A stretch of DNA of 64,000 nucleotides from Alteromonas sp. M12 (GCF_037478005.1 NZ_CP144164.1:4948783-5012782); one strand, 5' to 3'. Shown: positions 31,834 through 45,956, counted from the first letter of the stretch. Program-made: numbers and translations. The notes: generated by a model from the letters alone, not told the origin.

Positions 31834-32250
31834 GTATTTTTCGACCTGTTTTGTTTCTACATATTTAAATACATCTCGCCAGCTTAAAATTCCTACCGGC
31901 TGATATTCTGAATTAATAACCGGTATACAAGAAACACGGTGGGCGTTAAAAGTTTGAATTGCTTTGAAAAGTCCGGCACTAGGCGATAGGGTTACTAAGT
32001 CTCGACTCATAATTTGATGTACACGTTTATTTAGACTGGCGGTATCTTTTAGCGATTCCACGGCAGTATCAATATTTGGGCTAATCGCTTTTAAATAATC
32101 CCTATCCGATAATATTCCAACGAGTTTACTATTTTCTACCACGAGTAAATGATGGAAACGGTGGTTTTCAAAGAGTCTTTTTACCTCAGATAAGGTGCTG
32201 TCCATTTGCACACAAACAATATCTGTGGTCATTATTGTTTTAATTTTCAT
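31822..32250 (-). CDS. CBS-pair domain protein
   Basis: 142 residues made of two CBS motifs: IMTTDIVCVQMDSTLSEVKR ... LVGILSDRDYLKAI and IMSRDLVTLSPSAGLFKAIQ ... PVGILSWRDVFKYV. Such stand-alone pairs bind adenosine nucleotides as energy sensors. Position next to the ATP synthase operon is suggestive only. It is convergent with intI and overlaps its last codons. Confidence 0.92.
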   Translation of the reverse strand: MKIKTIMTTDIVCVQMDSTLSEVKRLFENHRFHHLLVVENSKLVGILSDRDYLKAISPNIDTAVESLKDTASLNKRVHQIMSRDLVTLSPSAGLFKAIQTFNAHRVSCIPVINSEYQPVGILSWRDVFKYVETKQVEKYLSK

Positions 32251-32344
32251 ACTGCTACTAGGTATATTGTTGCGAGTTAATCTGAACTATAAACCAGAAT
32301 CTTTCAAAAACCATAATCTCTTTGTGAATCGATAATATATAAAA

Positions 32345-32367
32345 AAACCCAGCACTTGGCTGGGTTT
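32345..32367 (-). terminator. Rho-independent terminator of the atp operon
   Basis: AAACCCAGC / GCTGGGTTT stem with a 5-base loop, followed on the minus strand by T7. It lies 21 bases beyond the atpC stop. Confidence 0.93.
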
Positions 32368-32388
32368 TTATGGATAACTAAATTCTGG

Positions 32389-32802
32389 TTATTTACGCAG
32401 TTTTTGTATCAAACGTATTTGCGCTATAGCTTCTGCTAATTGAGCAGCTGCTTCAGCGTAATCGAAGTCAGCTCCAGCGTTTGCGATATGTTCTTCAGCT
32501 GAACGTTTTGCTTCTAAAGCAGATTGTTCATCTAAGTCTTCTGCGCGAACAGCTGTATCAGCCAAAACAGTAACAGTGCCAGGTTGAACTTCTAACAATC
32601 CGCCAGCAATGTAGATGACTTCTTCTTCACCAAACTGTTTAACCAAACGAACCATGCCAGGATTTAACGCGGTAATTAAAGGCGCGTGACCAGGATGTAT
32701 TCCTAGCTCACCTTCACTACCGGTAATCTGAATAGTTTCTACCAGACCAGAAAAAATCTTGTCTTCGGCGCTTACCACATCCAGATGTACTGTCATTGCC
32801 AT
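32389..32802 (-). CDS. atpC: F1Fo ATP synthase epsilon subunit
   Basis: 137 residues. An N-terminal beta-sandwich ([20 protein letters not shown] ... [19 protein letters not shown]) and a C-terminal two-helix domain ([20 protein letters not shown]) able to inhibit rotation. It is the last gene of the operon, 57 bases after atpD. Length and motifs are normal. Confidence 0.97.
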   Translation of the reverse strand: MAMTVHLDVVSAEDKIFSGLVETIQITGSEGELGIHPGHAPLITALNPGMVRLVKQFGEEEVIYIAGGLLEVQPGTVTVLADTAVRAEDLDEQSALEAKRSAEEHIANAGADFDYAEAAAQLAEAIAQIRLIQKLRK

Positions 32803-32859
32803 GGGACCTCCTAATTAGGTTTAAGAAAAAACTAAGGAAAAAGACGCAATAATTGCGTC

Positions 32860-34254
<1,395 letters not shown>

Positions 34255-34276
34255 TCATTAATTTTTAAACCTTTGC

Positions 34277-35137
34277 CTACACCGCTGCCGCGCCGCTAAC
34301 TATTTCACTAATTTCTTGAGTGATAGCTGCTTGACGTGCTTTGTTGTATACCAATTGCAAATCATCGATTAGATCGCCGGCATTATCAGTAGCGGCTTTC
34401 ATCGCTACCATTCGCGCGGCTTGCTCTGACGCAGAGTTCTCTACTACGCCTTGGTACACCTGAGATTCGATATAACGGACCATTAATTTTTCCAAAATTG
34501 GTTTTGGATCTGGTTCGTATATGTAGTCCCAACGATGCTTTAATTCTTCTTCATCAGACTTAGGCAAAGGTAACAATTGATCGATTCTGGGTTCTTGTGT
34601 CATGGTATTTACAAAGTCGTTGTAGACCAAAAACAGACGGTCTATTTCTCCTTCGTTGTACGCAGTTAACATAACGCGTACTAAACCAATGATATCTTGA
34701 ACACTTGGCGAATCACCTATGCCAGATTCAGCAGCAAGTACCTTGCCTCCGAATCGGCCGAAAAAACCACATGCTTTTGCGCCCAATGCAGCGAAGCTTA
34801 CTTCAACGTCTTGGTCTTGCCATTTTTTGACGTCGATGCTTACTTTTTTGAACTCATTTGAGTTCAAACCACCACACAAACCACGGTCAGTTGAAATCAC
34901 AATATAACCAACACGTTTCACCTCGCGCTCATCCAAATAAGGATGGCGATATTCAAGGTTACCGTGGGCCACGTGACCAATCACTTTTCGCATGCTTTCG
35001 GCATATGGACGGCTGGATTCCATACGGTCTTGCGCCTTTTTCATTTTAGACGCGGCAACCATTTCCATAGCACTGGTGATCTTTTGAGTATTTTTGATAC
35101 TCCCGATCTTACCTTTTATCTCTTTACCGCTGGCCAT
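34277..35137 (-). CDS. atpG: F1Fo ATP synthase gamma subunit
   Basis: 286 residues: the N-terminal helix [27 protein letters not shown] in part, the central [13 protein letters not shown] motif, and the C-terminal helix [15 protein letters not shown] form the rotor shaft. Normal length; lies 31 bases upstream of atpD in transcription order. Confidence 0.98.
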   Translation of the reverse strand: MASGKEIKGKIGSIKNTQKITSAMEMVAASKMKKAQDRMESSRPYAESMRKVIGHVAHGNLEYRHPYLDEREVKRVGYIVISTDRGLCGGLNSNEFKKVSIDVKKWQDQDVEVSFAALGAKACGFFGRFGGKVLAAESGIGDSPSVQDIIGLVRVMLTAYNEGEIDRLFLVYNDFVNTMTQEPRIDQLLPLPKSDEEELKHRWDYIYEPDPKPILEKLMVRYIESQVYQGVVENSASEQAARMVAMKAATDNAGDLIDDLQLVYNKARQAAITQEISEIVSGAAAV

Positions 35138-35189
35138 GACTTATCTCCGATTTCTCAACGTTAGGGTAGCGGTTAAGCTACCCAATTGA

Positions 35190-36731
35190 TTACCAAGTTT
35201 GTGTCGCTTTGAATTTTTCCAAAGCTTCAGTCAACTGGGCTTCAATGTCACCGTTGTAATTGCCGGTGTCGTTAAGCGTTTTCATAAGCTCAGCATATTC
35301 AGCGTTCATGAATGAATGTAGTGATGCTTCAAAATCCAACACTTTATTCAATTCAATGCCTTTCAAAAAGCCTTTTTCTACTGCAAACAAAGACACACCC
35401 ATGTCACCCACTGCAAGTGGTGCATATTGGTTCTGCTTCATTAATTCAGTAACGCGCTCACCGTGCTCAAGTTGTTCACGAGTTGCTTCATCAAGGTCAG
35501 ATGCGAATTGCGAGAAAGCCGCCAATTCACGGTACTGAGCCAAGGCTAGACGAATACCGCCACCTAGTTTCTTGATGATTTTAGTTTGCGCTGCACCACC
35601 TACACGAGATACCGAAATACCGGCGTTAACAGCTGGGCGAATACCCGCGTTAAACAAATCAGATTCTAAGAAAATCTGACCATCAGTAATTGATATTACG
35701 TTAGTTGGTACGAATGCTGATACGTCACCTGCCTGAGTTTCAATGATTGGCAATGCAGTCAATGAACCAGTTTGGCCTTTTACTTCACCATTAGTGAATT
35801 TTTCTACATAAACTTCGTTTACACGAGCAGCACGCTCAAGAAGACGAGAGTGAAGATAGAAAACATCACCAGGATAAGCTTCACGACCTGGAGGACGACG
35901 AAGTAGCAATGAAATTTGACGATAGGCTACAGCTTGCTTAGACAAATCATCGTATACGATTAGTGCGTCTTCACCGCGGTCACGGAAAAACTCACCCATT
36001 GTACAACCAGAGTATGGTGCTAAGTATTGAAGTGCTGCAGACTCAGACGCAGAAGCGGCAACTACAATGGTATGATCCATTGCGCCGTGCTCTTCAAGTT
36101 TACGTACTACGTTAGCAATAGTTGAAGCCTTTTGACCAACCGCTACGTAGACACAACTTACGCCTGTACCTTTTTGGTTGATGATGGCGTCGATTGCCAA
36201 AGCAGTTTTACCTGTTTGACGGTCACCGATAACCAATTCACGTTGTCCACGACCTACTGGGATCATGGCATCAACCGACTTATAACCTGTTTGGATTGGT
36301 TGGTCTACTGATTGACGTTCGATTACGCCAGGTGCAATTTTCTCTACAGGTTCGAAACCTTCAGCATCAATTGCGCCTTTACCATCAATAGGCTCACCCA
36401 AAGTGTTAACTACGCGACCTAATAGGGCACGGCCAACAGGAACTTCCAAAATACGACCAGTAGATTGGACTTTCATACCTTCACGTAGATCCGCATAAGG
36501 ACCCATTACTACCGCACCTACAGAATCTCGTTCAAGGTTCAATGCGATAGCATAACGATTACCAGGAAGCTCAATCATTTCACCTTGCATTACATCGGCA
36601 AGGCCATGGACACGAATGATACCGTCAGTAACACCAACAATAGTACCTTCGTTACGAGCTTCACTTTTTACATCAAACTGTTCAATTCGTTTTTTGATCA
36701 GTTCTGCAATTTCAGTGGAATTCAGTTGCAT
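35190..36731 (-). CDS. atpA: F1Fo ATP synthase alpha subunit
   Basis: 513 residues beginning [19 protein letters not shown]. Walker [10 protein letters not shown], the regulatory nucleotide site, and the [16 protein letters not shown] and [13 protein letters not shown] motifs are present. Normal length (E. coli 513). Operon position between atpH and atpG. Confidence 0.98.
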   Translation of the reverse strand: MQLNSTEIAELIKKRIEQFDVKSEARNEGTIVGVTDGIIRVHGLADVMQGEMIELPGNRYAIALNLERDSVGAVVMGPYADLREGMKVQSTGRILEVPVGRALLGRVVNTLGEPIDGKGAIDAEGFEPVEKIAPGVIERQSVDQPIQTGYKSVDAMIPVGRGQRELVIGDRQTGKTALAIDAIINQKGTGVSCVYVAVGQKASTIANVVRKLEEHGAMDHTIVVAASASESAALQYLAPYSGCTMGEFFRDRGEDALIVYDDLSKQAVAYRQISLLLRRPPGREAYPGDVFYLHSRLLERAARVNEVYVEKFTNGEVKGQTGSLTALPIIETQAGDVSAFVPTNVISITDGQIFLESDLFNAGIRPAVNAGISVSRVGGAAQTKIIKKLGGGIRLALAQYRELAAFSQFASDLDEATREQLEHGERVTELMKQNQYAPLAVGDMGVSLFAVEKGFLKGIELNKVLDFEASLHSFMNAEYAELMKTLNDTGNYNGDIEAQLTEALEKFKATQTW

Positions 36732-36745
36732 GCTCTATTTCCCCG

Positions 36746-37279
36746 CTATGATTGTAAAACGTCTGATAGACGGTGTAGTTTTGATCTAACCGAACCATCA
36801 ATTACTGTGTCACCGGCTTTTATAATGACTCCGGCAACAATGGCAGCATCGACGTTACAATTCAGCTTAACTTTTCGTGCAAGACGTGTCTCAAGAGACG
36901 CGCTGATTTCAGATAGTTGTTTTTCACTTAATTCAACAGCAGAGGTAACCTCTACATCAATTTCTTTATCGAATTCAGCTTTGTATTGATTAAACAACAA
37001 TGCAATATCAGGTAGCGCTTTTAAGCGTCCATTCTCAGCCAAAACACCAATTAGGTTCTGACCAGCTTCGTCGAGTTGTTCACCGCATACACTGTTAAAC
37101 AATTCAGCCAATTTTTCAGCAGCCATAGCACTCGTTAAGATGTCTTCCATCTGCTCGTTATCTGCTACTTCGCCTGCAAACATCAGCATATCTTGCCAGT
37201 GTGTTACAGCTTGCTTCTCAACCGCATAGTCGAAAGCTGCTTTAGCATAAGGGCGAGCAACAGTTGTCAATTCAGACAT
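36746..37279 (-). CDS. atpH: F1Fo ATP synthase delta subunit
   Basis: 177 residues. [18 protein letters not shown] is the N-terminal signature and [19 protein letters not shown] the C-terminal OSCP motif. It forms the peripheral stalk cap joining b to alpha. Normal length. Confidence 0.97.
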   Translation of the reverse strand: MSELTTVARPYAKAAFDYAVEKQAVTHWQDMLMFAGEVADNEQMEDILTSAMAAEKLAELFNSVCGEQLDEAGQNLIGVLAENGRLKALPDIALLFNQYKAEFDKEIDVEVTSAVELSEKQLSEISASLETRLARKVKLNCNVDAAIVAGVIIKAGDTVIDGSVRSKLHRLSDVLQS

Positions 37280-37293
37280 AGCTCATGTGCCCC

Positions 37294-37764
37294 TTATAGC
37301 TCTGCGACAAGTTTTTCAACTATGTCACTTTGTGCAGCGGCGTCGATTTCTCTCGCCAAGATTTTCTCAGCGCCAGCAACAGCTAATACTGCAACTTGCT
37401 TACGAAGATCTTCTTTCACACGGTTACGCTCTGCTTCAATTTCGGTATGTCCCTGAGCGATAATTTTTTCACGCTCGGAATGGCCTTTCTGCGTTTCTTC
37501 ATCAACAATCTGATTTGCACGCTTTTTGGCTTGTTCGATAATTTCAGCTGCTTGTGATTTCGCTTCTTTTAATTGCTCAGTCGCTTTTTGTTGCGCCAGT
37601 TCAAGGTCTTTTTCACCTCGTTCTGAAGCCGCTAAGCCATCAGCAATTTTTTGTTGGCGGTCTTCAATAGCGCCCATAATAGGGGGCCATACATACTTCA
37701 TGCAGAACCACACGAAGAATATAAATGCTATTAATTCGCCAAATAGAGTGAAATTGATATTCAA
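37294..37764 (-). CDS. atpF: F1Fo ATP synthase b subunit
   Basis: 156 residues: a single membrane helix ([21 protein letters not shown]) then a long coiled coil rich in Ala/Glu/Lys ([20 protein letters not shown]). It is the peripheral stalk dimer. Normal length (E. coli 156). Confidence 0.97.
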   Translation of the reverse strand: MNINFTLFGELIAFIFFVWFCMKYVWPPIMGAIEDRQQKIADGLAASERGEKDLELAQQKATEQLKEAKSQAAEIIEQAKKRANQIVDEETQKGHSEREKIIAQGHTEIEAERNRVKEDLRKQVAVLAVAGAEKILAREIDAAAQSDIVEKLVAEL

Positions 37765-37803
37765 GTCCGCTCCTCCTAAGTTCGTTGATTACAATTGTTG
37801 TGC

Positions 37804-38058
<255 letters not shown>

Positions 38059-38109
38059 TCACCTTTGTGTTTTAAGTTAAAGTTTAAAAAAAAATTATAA
38101 TGTTAGAAA

Positions 38110-38970
<861 letters not shown>

Positions 38971-38980
38971 TTATTTACCT

Positions 38981-39376
38981 TTAAGAGGTAGCTTTAACGC
39001 GATGTAAAAAACTAATTATTGGCCATTGGGCCATCATCGTTATCAGATAAGTGACTAATAACGGTAAAAACTCTACCTCTGACCATTTGAATGCTAGGGA
39101 GAATAAAATTATGGTCAAAAAGAATTTAACTTTACTGCCTTTGCTAAAACTCCGTACTACCAATTTATTTTGAGTGGCACCGGCATATCTAAACGCATAG
39201 TAAGCAAAAACAAAAGCTGGAATTAAACAGGTAATACCACCGTACAAAGCTGAAATTCCGCTGTTTTGGCCCTTAAAAATCGCAAAAAAAATAGAACATA
39301 CAATGGCGATAATACTTTGAAAAAACAGTACTTTTCTAGCCAACTGTCGACCTTCGGTAGTTAAGCTAGTAGCCAA
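38981..39376 (-). CDS. atpI: ATP synthase accessory protein AtpI
   Basis: 131 residues, four membrane helices (SIIAVCSIFFAIFKGQN, GGITCLIPAFVFAYYAFRYA, FFLTIILFSLAFKW, LLVTYLITMMAQWPI). The AtpI family assists c-ring assembly. First gene of the atp operon, as in other gammaproteobacteria. Confidence 0.93.
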   Translation of the reverse strand: MATSLTTEGRQLARKVLFFQSIIAIVCSIFFAIFKGQNSGISALYGGITCLIPAFVFAYYAFRYAGATQNKLVVRSFSKGSKVKFFLTIILFSLAFKWSEVEFLPLLVTYLITMMAQWPIISFLHRVKATS

Positions 39377-39710
39377 TTTATCCCTCTGCGCGTTTAAACC
39401 TCAACAAAAAGCGCCAAAAGTATACTGTTTTATCGCAAATATTCAACCATTAAGCGCGTTTTGTTGTGTAATTTGTATTAATACATACTTAAGAACAAAA
39501 TTAGCCGCTGGGAAGTAGATTTTACCCAGCTTTTTCGCATTTCATATAACACTTTGGTAGGAAAACTAAGGCACTTTATATACTGCCAGGGTTGCATTTT
39601 ATGTTCGTGTTTTTTTAATTACCGTGGAAAAATACCAAAAGGGCAAATACACGTTTTTGCAACACTATAGATGGGTGCTTTATCCCCGCACATGCCATCA
39701 AACCAAAGGT
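39377..39710. other. Intergenic region, atp promoter and parB 3' flank
   Basis: About 330 bases. It holds the presumed promoter of the atp operon (AT-rich around 39420-39490) and a stem-loop at 39507-39530. No gene seen. Confidence 0.6.
39507..39530 (-). terminator. Possible parB terminator
   Basis: GCTGGG ... CCCAGC with a 12-base loop, followed on the minus strand by GGCTAATTTTG. It lies about 180 bases after the parB stop. The T tract is weak on this strand. Confidence 0.45.
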
Positions 39711-40574
39711 TTACTTTATGTGACTTAAAATTCCGTCCAATTCATCCAAGCTTGAGAAATTAATTGTGACTTTTCCTTTGCCTCGCGCATTATGTGCAAT
39801 GCTGACGGGCGCACCTAAATTTTCTGATAATTGACTTTCTAACCGTTGAACATCGGGATCGACTTTTTGCTCAACTTTTTCTTTTGGCGGCTCAAGAAAT
39901 TTACGTACTAAGGTTTCGGTATCACGAACGGTTAACCCTTTGCCCGACACGGTTTGTGCCGCTTCGGTCTGCATCTCACCTTGTAAAGCAAGTAAAGCAC
40001 GGGCATGGCCCATTTCAATATCACCATGCTCTAATAATAATTTCACATCTTCATTCAAATTATTCAGACGTAATAGGTTGGTTACTGTAGTTCTAGATTT
40101 TCCAACAGCTTCAGCCACTTCTTGATGGGTCAATTCGAATTCAGTCATTAGTCGGTCTAATGCTTGAGCTTCTTCCATCGCATTTAAGTCTTCGCGTTGT
40201 ATATTTTCTATCAACGCTATAGCAACCGCCGCTTCATCAGGCACGTTTTTAATAATACAAGGAACGACATCAAGCTTAGCTAGTTGGGATGCTCGCCAAC
40301 GACGTTCACCGGCAATAATTTCAAATTTATCGTCGCCAATTTTGCGAACAACAATGGGTTGAATAATACCTTGAGAACGAATTGACGAAGCCAAATCATC
40401 TAATGCTTCAGGAGACATATCTTTACGAGGTTGATATTTTCCAGCTTGTAAGAACTCAATAGGAAGTTTTTGCAACTCGCTGCTGCGTTCAGAAATATCT
40501 GATTCTTGTTTAGCACTACTGGTGGCCAATAGTGCGTCCAATCCTCTGCCTAATCCTCTTTTTTTCGTCGACAT
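39711..40574 (-). CDS. parB: Chromosome partitioning protein ParB
   Basis: 287 residues: KKRGLGRGLDALLATSS, the CTP-binding GERRWRASQLAKLDVVP box, the ENIQREDLNAMEEAQAL motif, HTH (LTHQEVAEAVGKSRTTVTNLLRL) and a dimerising C-terminus. It loads at parS as a CTP-dependent clamp. It follows parA by 21 bases. The parS site itself was not identified by eye. Confidence 0.97.
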   Translation of the reverse strand: MSTKKRGLGRGLDALLATSSAKQESDISERSSELQKLPIEFLQAGKYQPRKDMSPEALDDLASSIRSQGIIQPIVVRKIGDDKFEIIAGERRWRASQLAKLDVVPCIIKNVPDEAAVAIALIENIQREDLNAMEEAQALDRLMTEFELTHQEVAEAVGKSRTTVTNLLRLNNLNEDVKLLLEHGDIEMGHARALLALQGEMQTEAAQTVSGKGLTVRDTETLVRKFLEPPKEKVEQKVDPDVQRLESQLSENLGAPVSIAHNARGKGKVTINFSSLDELDGILSHIK

Positions 40575-40595
40575 GTCAACTATTAACCTTTTTTC

Positions 40596-41381
40596 TTAAC
40601 TAGCTTCTTTTAGAATCTTATTACGACGACGCAATATTTCACCGGCCAAAGCCAAATAGGCTTTTGCTCCCGTAGAAGATTTATCGTAATACATTGCTGG
40701 CGCTCCAAAACTGGGTGCTTCAGCCAATCTCACATTGCGGGGAATAACGGTGCGGTAAACTTGCTCGCCAAAATGTCGTTTAAGTTGTTCTGACACATCA
40801 TTGGCCAGACGATTTCGAGGATCATACATAGTTCGAAGCACACCCTCAATTTTTAAATCTGGATTTACCACAGATGCTAACTTTTTAATCGTATCCATTA
40901 GCGCGGTTAACCCTTCCAATGCGTAATATTCACATTGCATAGGTACCAGCACAGAATCGGCGGCCGCCATGGCATTTACGGTTAATTGACTCAAAGAGGG
41001 TGGGCAATCAATAAAAATATAGTCGTAGTAGTCACGCACAGGAGCTAACGCATTGCGTAGGCGAAGTTCTCTGGCAAAGACTTCCATCAGTTTTATTTCT
41101 GCCGCTGTCACGTCACTGTTACCGGCAATTAAATCGTATTTACCTGATGTTTCTGTGATGATCACTTCAGTTGCAGGCTTATCTTCAATCAACAGCTCAT
41201 AACAAGTAGAGTCAACTTCATATTTGTCGACACCACTTCCCATGGTCGCATTGCCTTGTGGATCTAAATCGATCAATAGCACTTTTCGTTTAGTAGCCGC
41301 CATTGACGCTGCAACATTAACTGCTGTAGTCGTTTTTCCAACACCACCTTTCTGATTTGCTATTGCTATGACCTTAGCCAA
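40596..41381 (-). CDS. parA: Chromosome partitioning ATPase ParA/Soj
   Basis: 261 residues. Deviant Walker A ANQKGGVGKTTTAVN, Walker A' LLIDLDPQGNATMGSG and Walker B YIFIDCPPSLSQLTVN. It drives origin segregation with ParB. The operon order rsmG-parA-parB is usual near the origin in gammaproteobacteria. Confidence 0.97.
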   Translation of the reverse strand: MAKVIAIANQKGGVGKTTTAVNVAASMAATKRKVLLIDLDPQGNATMGSGVDKYEVDSTCYELLIEDKPATEVIITETSGKYDLIAGNSDVTAAEIKLMEVFARELRLRNALAPVRDYYDYIFIDCPPSLSQLTVNAMAAADSVLVPMQCEYYALEGLTALMDTIKKLASVVNPDLKIEGVLRTMYDPRNRLANDVSEQLKRHFGEQVYRTVIPRNVRLAEAPSFGAPAMYYDKSSTGAKAYLALAGEILRRRNKILKEAS

Positions 41382-41432
41382 CTTTCCCGTCCGTTTTTCT
41401 TTAAATTTAGGTATTGAATAAAGTAGTAGGCA

Positions 41433-42074
41433 CTAACTAACTTTTCTGATTTTAATCAGATGACGTTCGCCTTCGAGTACTGGAATATCTAATTTAATAG
41501 ATTCTAACACTTCAAAACCCTCAGGTAGAAGCGCTATTTCTTGTTCAGGATATTGACCTTTTAACGCAAGAAATTCACCTTGTGAATCTACCAGATGTTG
41601 GCACCAGTGCAACATATCTTTTATCGACGCAAATGCGCGACTCAATACGCCATCTATTTGTGTGTCACTAGAATACTGCTCTACACGAGATTGAACCGGC
41701 TCAATATTTTTCAAACCTAATTCAAATGCCGCTTGTTTCATAAAGCGAACACGTTTACCTAAACTATCTAATAAAACAAAATGTTTATCAGGATGCATGA
41801 TCGATAAAGGAATTCCGGGAAGGCCAGGTCCTGTACCAACATCGATATAGTGATTTCGATTTAAATGGGGCGCTACTACAATCGAATCGACAATGTGTTT
41901 GATCAACATCTGCTGTGGATCGCGCACCGAGGTCAAATTGTAGGCTTTGTTCCACTTATTCATCAGCAACACAAAATCAATAAGCTTTTCGCGCTGTTGT
42001 GTACTGATTTCCAGTGGCAATGGTTTTACTGCTCGCTCAAAAGCCAGCAGTAAACTTTCTTTAAGTTCGCCCAT
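41433..42074 (-). CDS. rsmG: 16S rRNA G527 methyltransferase RsmG
   Basis: 213 residues with the SAM-binding motif [17 protein letters not shown] and [17 protein letters not shown]. It methylates N7 of G527 in 16S rRNA. Its ATG shares one base with the mnmG stop (TAATG), so the pair is translationally coupled. Confidence 0.97.
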   Translation of the reverse strand: MGELKESLLLAFERAVKPLPLEISTQQREKLIDFVLLMNKWNKAYNLTSVRDPQQMLIKHIVDSIVVAPHLNRNHYIDVGTGPGLPGIPLSIMHPDKHFVLLDSLGKRVRFMKQAAFELGLKNIEPVQSRVEQYSSDTQIDGVLSRAFASIKDMLHWCQHLVDSQGEFLALKGQYPEQEIALLPEGFEVLESIKLDIPVLEGERHLIKIRKVS

Positions 42075-43984
42075 TATGCGCTTTGCAAGTTGGTGTTATT
42101 GTCTTTACGCAACAAGCCCTGCTTTTTCAAATGTACTAATAACAATGATATAGCTGCCGGTGTAATACCGGATATGCGCGTAGCTTTACCAATAGTTTCA
42201 GGCCGAGTCTCAGTTAGCTTAGCCACAACTTCATTGGATAAACCAGAAATGGTACTGTAATCGAAATCCATTGGAAGCAAGGTGTTTTCATGACGCAAAC
42301 TCTTAGCAATTTCATCTTTTTGGCGTTCAATATAACCAGCATATTTAATCTGAATTTCAACCTGTTCAGCCGCTTGAGCATTGTCTAATGCAGGACCAAG
42401 ACCTTCAATTTTCATCAATTTTTGATAGGTCATTTCAGGACGACGAATTAAATCTTCTAACGAATGTTCACGACTAACCGGATTTTTCAATAGTGGATTC
42501 AAGGTTTCAGCAGCTGGATGTTTTGGATGAATCCAAGTGCTTTTAAGACGTTGTTTCTCTAATTCAATAGCTTCCATTTTTTGATTAAACGCAGCCCAAC
42601 GAACATCATCAACTAATCCGACTTCACGGCCTTTTGCAGTCAAACGAACATCGGCATTGTCTTCTCTTAACAACAATCTATATTCGGCACGACTAGTAAA
42701 CATTCGGTAAGGTTCTTTGGTGCCCATGGTAGCAAGATCATCAATAAGCACGCCGGCATAAGCTTCATCCCGACGTAAAATCAATGGCTCTTTCTCTTGA
42801 ACCTGTAAGGCTGCATTGGCCCCGGCAAGTAATCCTTGCGCTCCGGCTTCTTCATAACCAGTGGTACCATTGATTTGACCCGCAAAAAACAGACCCTGTA
42901 TAAATTTAGTTTCTAAAGATTGTTTTAAATCTCTAGGATCGAAGAAATCATATTCGATGGCATAACCAGGGCGAATGATATGCGCGTTTTCAAATCCTTT
43001 AATTGATCGAACCAGATCAAACTGCACATCAAATGGCAAACTAGTAGAGATCCCATTTGGATAGATCTCAATACTATTTAAGCCCTCAGGCTCAACAAAA
43101 ATTTGATGGGAATTTTTATCTGCAAAGCGATTTATCTTATCTTCAATTGAAGGACAATATCTTGGACCTATACCTTCGATCACACCGGTATACATGGGCG
43201 AACGATCTAAACCACCACGAATAATATCGTGGGTTTTTTCGTTGGTATGGGTGATATAACAGGAAATTTGTTGTGGGTGATCTTCTACTTTTCCCATAAA
43301 AGATACGACGGGTAACGGTGTATCTCCAGGTTGTTCTTGCATCGCATCATAATTCAAAGTGCGAGAATCTAGACGTGCCGGAGTGCCTGTTTTTAAACGA
43401 TCAACTCTAAATGGTAAAGCTCGCAAACGTTCTGCCAATGCGATCGAAGGGGGATCGCCAGCTCTCCCACCTTTGTAATTTTGCATTCCAATGTGGATTG
43501 TTCCACCTAAAAATGTGCCTACCGTTAAAACCACGGTTTTAGCTTTAAATTTCAAGCCCATTTGCGTAACAACACCAGTTACACGATCATTTTCAACGAT
43601 CAGATCATCACAAGATTGTTGGAAAATAGTCAGATTTTCTTGATGCTCAATGATCGATCGTATTGCAAGTCGATATAAGGATCGATCTGCTTGAGCACGA
43701 GTTGCTCTAACTGCAGGTCCTTTGCTGGAATTTAGCGTACGAAATTGTATTCCAGCTTTGTCTGTTGCTAGTGCCATAGCACCACCAAGGGCATCGATCT
43801 CTTTGACTAAGTGACCTTTGCCGATCCCACCAATGGCTGGATTACATGACATTTGACCTAGGGTTTCGATATTGTGGGTTAGCAAGAGTGTTCTTACGCC
43901 CATACGCGCAGCAGCAAGCGCAGCTTCAGTGCCTGCGTGGCCTCCACCGACTACAATCACATCAAATTCTTGTTGATAAAACAT
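42074..43984 (-). CDS. mnmG: tRNA U34 carboxymethylaminomethyl-modifying enzyme MnmG (GidA)
   Basis: 636 residues. N-terminal FAD-binding [19 protein letters not shown], the [19 protein letters not shown] region, [18 protein letters not shown] IN(G)[11 protein letters not shown] and a C-terminal helical domain for MnmE. With MnmE (58954) it makes cmnm5U34. It lies beside oriC, as in E. coli. Confidence 0.98.
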   Translation of the reverse strand: MFYQQEFDVIVVGGGHAGTEAALAAARMGVRTLLLTHNIETLGQMSCNPAIGGIGKGHLVKEIDALGGAMALATDKAGIQFRTLNSSKGPAVRATRAQADRSLYRLAIRSIIEHQENLTIFQQSCDDLIVENDRVTGVVTQMGLKFKAKTVVLTVGTFLGGTIHIGMQNYKGGRAGDPPSIALAERLRALPFRVDRLKTGTPARLDSRTLNYDAMQEQPGDTPLPVVSFMGKVEDHPQQISCYITHTNEKTHDIIRGGLDRSPMYTGVIEGIGPRYCPSIEDKINRFADKNSHQIFVEPEGLNSIEIYPNGISTSLPFDVQFDLVRSIKGFENAHIIRPGYAIEYDFFDPRDLKQSLETKFIQGLFFAGQINGTTGYEEAGAQGLLAGANAALQVQEKEPLILRRDEAYAGVLIDDLATMGTKEPYRMFTSRAEYRLLLREDNADVRLTAKGREVGLVDDVRWAAFNQKMEAIELEKQRLKSTWIHPKHPAAETLNPLLKNPVSREHSLEDLIRRPEMTYQKLMKIEGLGPALDNAQAAEQVEIQIKYAGYIERQKDEIAKSLRHENTLLPMDFDYSTISGLSNEVVAKLTETRPETIGKATRISGITPAAISLLLVHLKKQGLLRKDNNTNLQSA

Positions 43985-44786
43985 AAACGCCTCGAATTTC
44001 GCGTACTCGCGTATGAACTTTAAACGGTGAAGATCTATTGATCGATCATCGTTTAAAAAAGGGCGCGTATTTTATACTTTTTTGATCTAAATGGAAATGC
44101 CTAAAATTCCTCCAAGGATAGAAATATTGTGGTTTGTGGATTTAATTATTTGTCGGATCTAAGCCGATCTCTTAGTCTGTAATCTTTATGATCTATTTAT
44201 CTATTTAGTTTACTTTTATTATTATTAAGCAAGCAATGATCTGTTAGTAAGCCTTTTTTTATTAATTAAATCAGTCATTTATTTACGATCGGAAGTTGTG
44301 ATCAAGAGTTGATCAAATGCGTATAAGATGTGGATAAACAGCGATCTTATCCACAAGCAAGATCTTCTATTTTTCTATCCAGTTGATAACCTCAGGATAT
44401 ACAAGGTTTATACATAAAGTTATGCACAGGGTAAAAAGGCTGATTTAAGCTAAAAAAAAAGATCTTTTTTAATCTAGATCAGATCGGAATATTGAAAATA
44501 TACTTAGTTTGATCTCATTTATTTCATGTTTTTATCTAACATTTGTTATAAACAAATCCAAAGATCCGATTCAGCGAGTAAACTTTTGGCCAATTTAGGG
44601 TGTGGAATATGGCTTATTTTCCATCGAATCTTCATCTTTTTATTGGGACTAAAGCCCCTGTTACAGGTTTGAAAGTGGTACAACTATTCGAAAATATTAT
44701 TTATGTGCATACATAGTGACAATTTGTCTATTGGATAACTAATAGCCGATACTGATTTTAACATTTGAATAACAAAACCAGTAATT
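43985..44786. other. Candidate chromosomal origin (oriC)
   Basis: Non-coding, AT-rich, next to mnmG. About 18 GATC sites occur between 44030 and 44570, far above chance. DnaA boxes: TGTGGATAA at 44329-44337, TTATCCACA at 44347-44355, TTATGCACA at 44420-44428. GATCTNTTNTTTT-like 13-mers are present (AAGATCTTTTTTAAT near 44460). This fits a SeqA/Dam-type gammaproteobacterial oriC. One isolated GTAG-type REP half (GGGACTAAAGCCCC) is at 44645-44674. Confidence 0.8.
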
Positions 44787-45956
44787 ATGCCTAAAATACC
44801 TCGCGATAAATTAGCTGACTATAGCCATGCTATGGCTAAGACCCGAAGAGAATTTGTAAAACAGCATGCCGGAAAATCCCTTGAAAATGTCGGTCACTTT
44901 TCTATTGAACCAGAAACATTGCCAGGAAATATTGAACATTTTTTAGGTGTTGCACAAGTTCCGATTGGCTTGGCGGGTCCACTGTTGGTGGATGGTATTG
45001 ACGCAAAAGGTGAATTTTACGTACCTATGGCGACCACCGAAGGTACCTTAGTGGCCAGTTACAATCGTGGGATGAGATTGACCAATGAAGCTGGTGGCAT
45101 TAAAACCACGGTAATAGATGATGCGATGCAACGAGCACCGTTGTTTTCATTTCGCGATGCAAGAGCAGCCCTCGCGTTTGGCAAATGGGTCAGTGACAAT
45201 TTCTCTTTAATTAAAGCTAAAGCAGAAGAAACCACCTCAATAGGCAAATTAACTGATATTGAGCAATACGCGGTTTCGAAAATGCGCTGGTTGCGATTCA
45301 ACTATACTTGTGGCGACGCGGCTGGCCAGAACATGGTGAGTAAAGCTACACGCCATGCATGTCAGTGGATTTTGGAACAAAACATTGATGGTATTGAACA
45401 TTTTGCGTTATCGGCGAATTTAGATACGGATAAAAAGCATTCTTTTGTTAATTCATTACACACACGAGGTAAGCGGGTAGTGGCTGAGGCGGTTATTCCA
45501 GCAGGATTAATGAAGTCATTGATGCATTGCACTCCTGAAGAGTTATATAAACAGCGACAATTTTCAAATATGGGCGCGTTTATGGCCGGCAGTGTGAGTA
45601 ACGGAGCGCATTTTGCCAATGGGGTAACTGCGCTATTTATTGCGTGTGGACAAGATGTTGCAAATGTTGCCGAATCATCAGCGGGTTATACTTTTAGCGA
45701 AATTACCCCTGAGGGAAATTATTATTTTTCAGTCACTATACCTTCGTTAGTTGTCGCTACTTATGGTGGCGGGACCGGCTTAGCCTCACAACGTGAATGT
45801 TTAGAAATGTTGGATTGTTATGGTAAAGGTGGAGTTAATAAATTTGCCGAAATAGTCGCTGCAACTGTGTTGTGTGGCGAGTTATCCCTTGGCGCCGCTG
45901 TCGTGGCCGACGAATGGGTGTCTAGTCATGATCAATATGGTCGTAATCGCCCATAA
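44787..45956 (+). CDS. Hydroxymethylglutaryl-CoA reductase
   Basis: 389 residues. It has the family core: LPGNIEHFLGVAQVPIGLAGPL, catalytic Glu in ATTEGTLVASYNRG, RFNYTCGDAAGQNMVS, catalytic Lys in SANLDTDKKHS, Asp in CGQDVANVAESS and a His near the C-terminus in VSSHDQYG. The sequence resembles class I catalytic domains. It would reduce HMG-CoA to mevalonate, but no other mevalonate gene is in the window and most gammaproteobacteria use the MEP route. The ribosome site is weak. Confidence 0.93.
   Translation: MPKIPRDKLADYSHAMAKTRREFVKQHAGKSLENVGHFSIEPETLPGNIEHFLGVAQVPIGLAGPLLVDGIDAKGEFYVPMATTEGTLVASYNRGMRLTNEAGGIKTTVIDDAMQRAPLFSFRDARAALAFGKWVSDNFSLIKAKAEETTSIGKLTDIEQYAVSKMRWLRFNYTCGDAAGQNMVSKATRHACQWILEQNIDGIEHFALSANLDTDKKHSFVNSLHTRGKRVVAEAVIPAGLMKSLMHCTPEELYKQRQFSNMGAFMAGSVSNGAHFANGVTALFIACGQDVANVAESSAGYTFSEITPEGNYYFSVTIPSLVVATYGGGTGLASQRECLEMLDCYGKGGVNKFAEIVAATVLCGELSLGAAVVADEWVSSHDQYGRNRP

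Noticed and set aside
41865..42153. Small plus-strand ORFs over rsmG
   Set aside because: Antisense to rsmG with no credible ribosome site.
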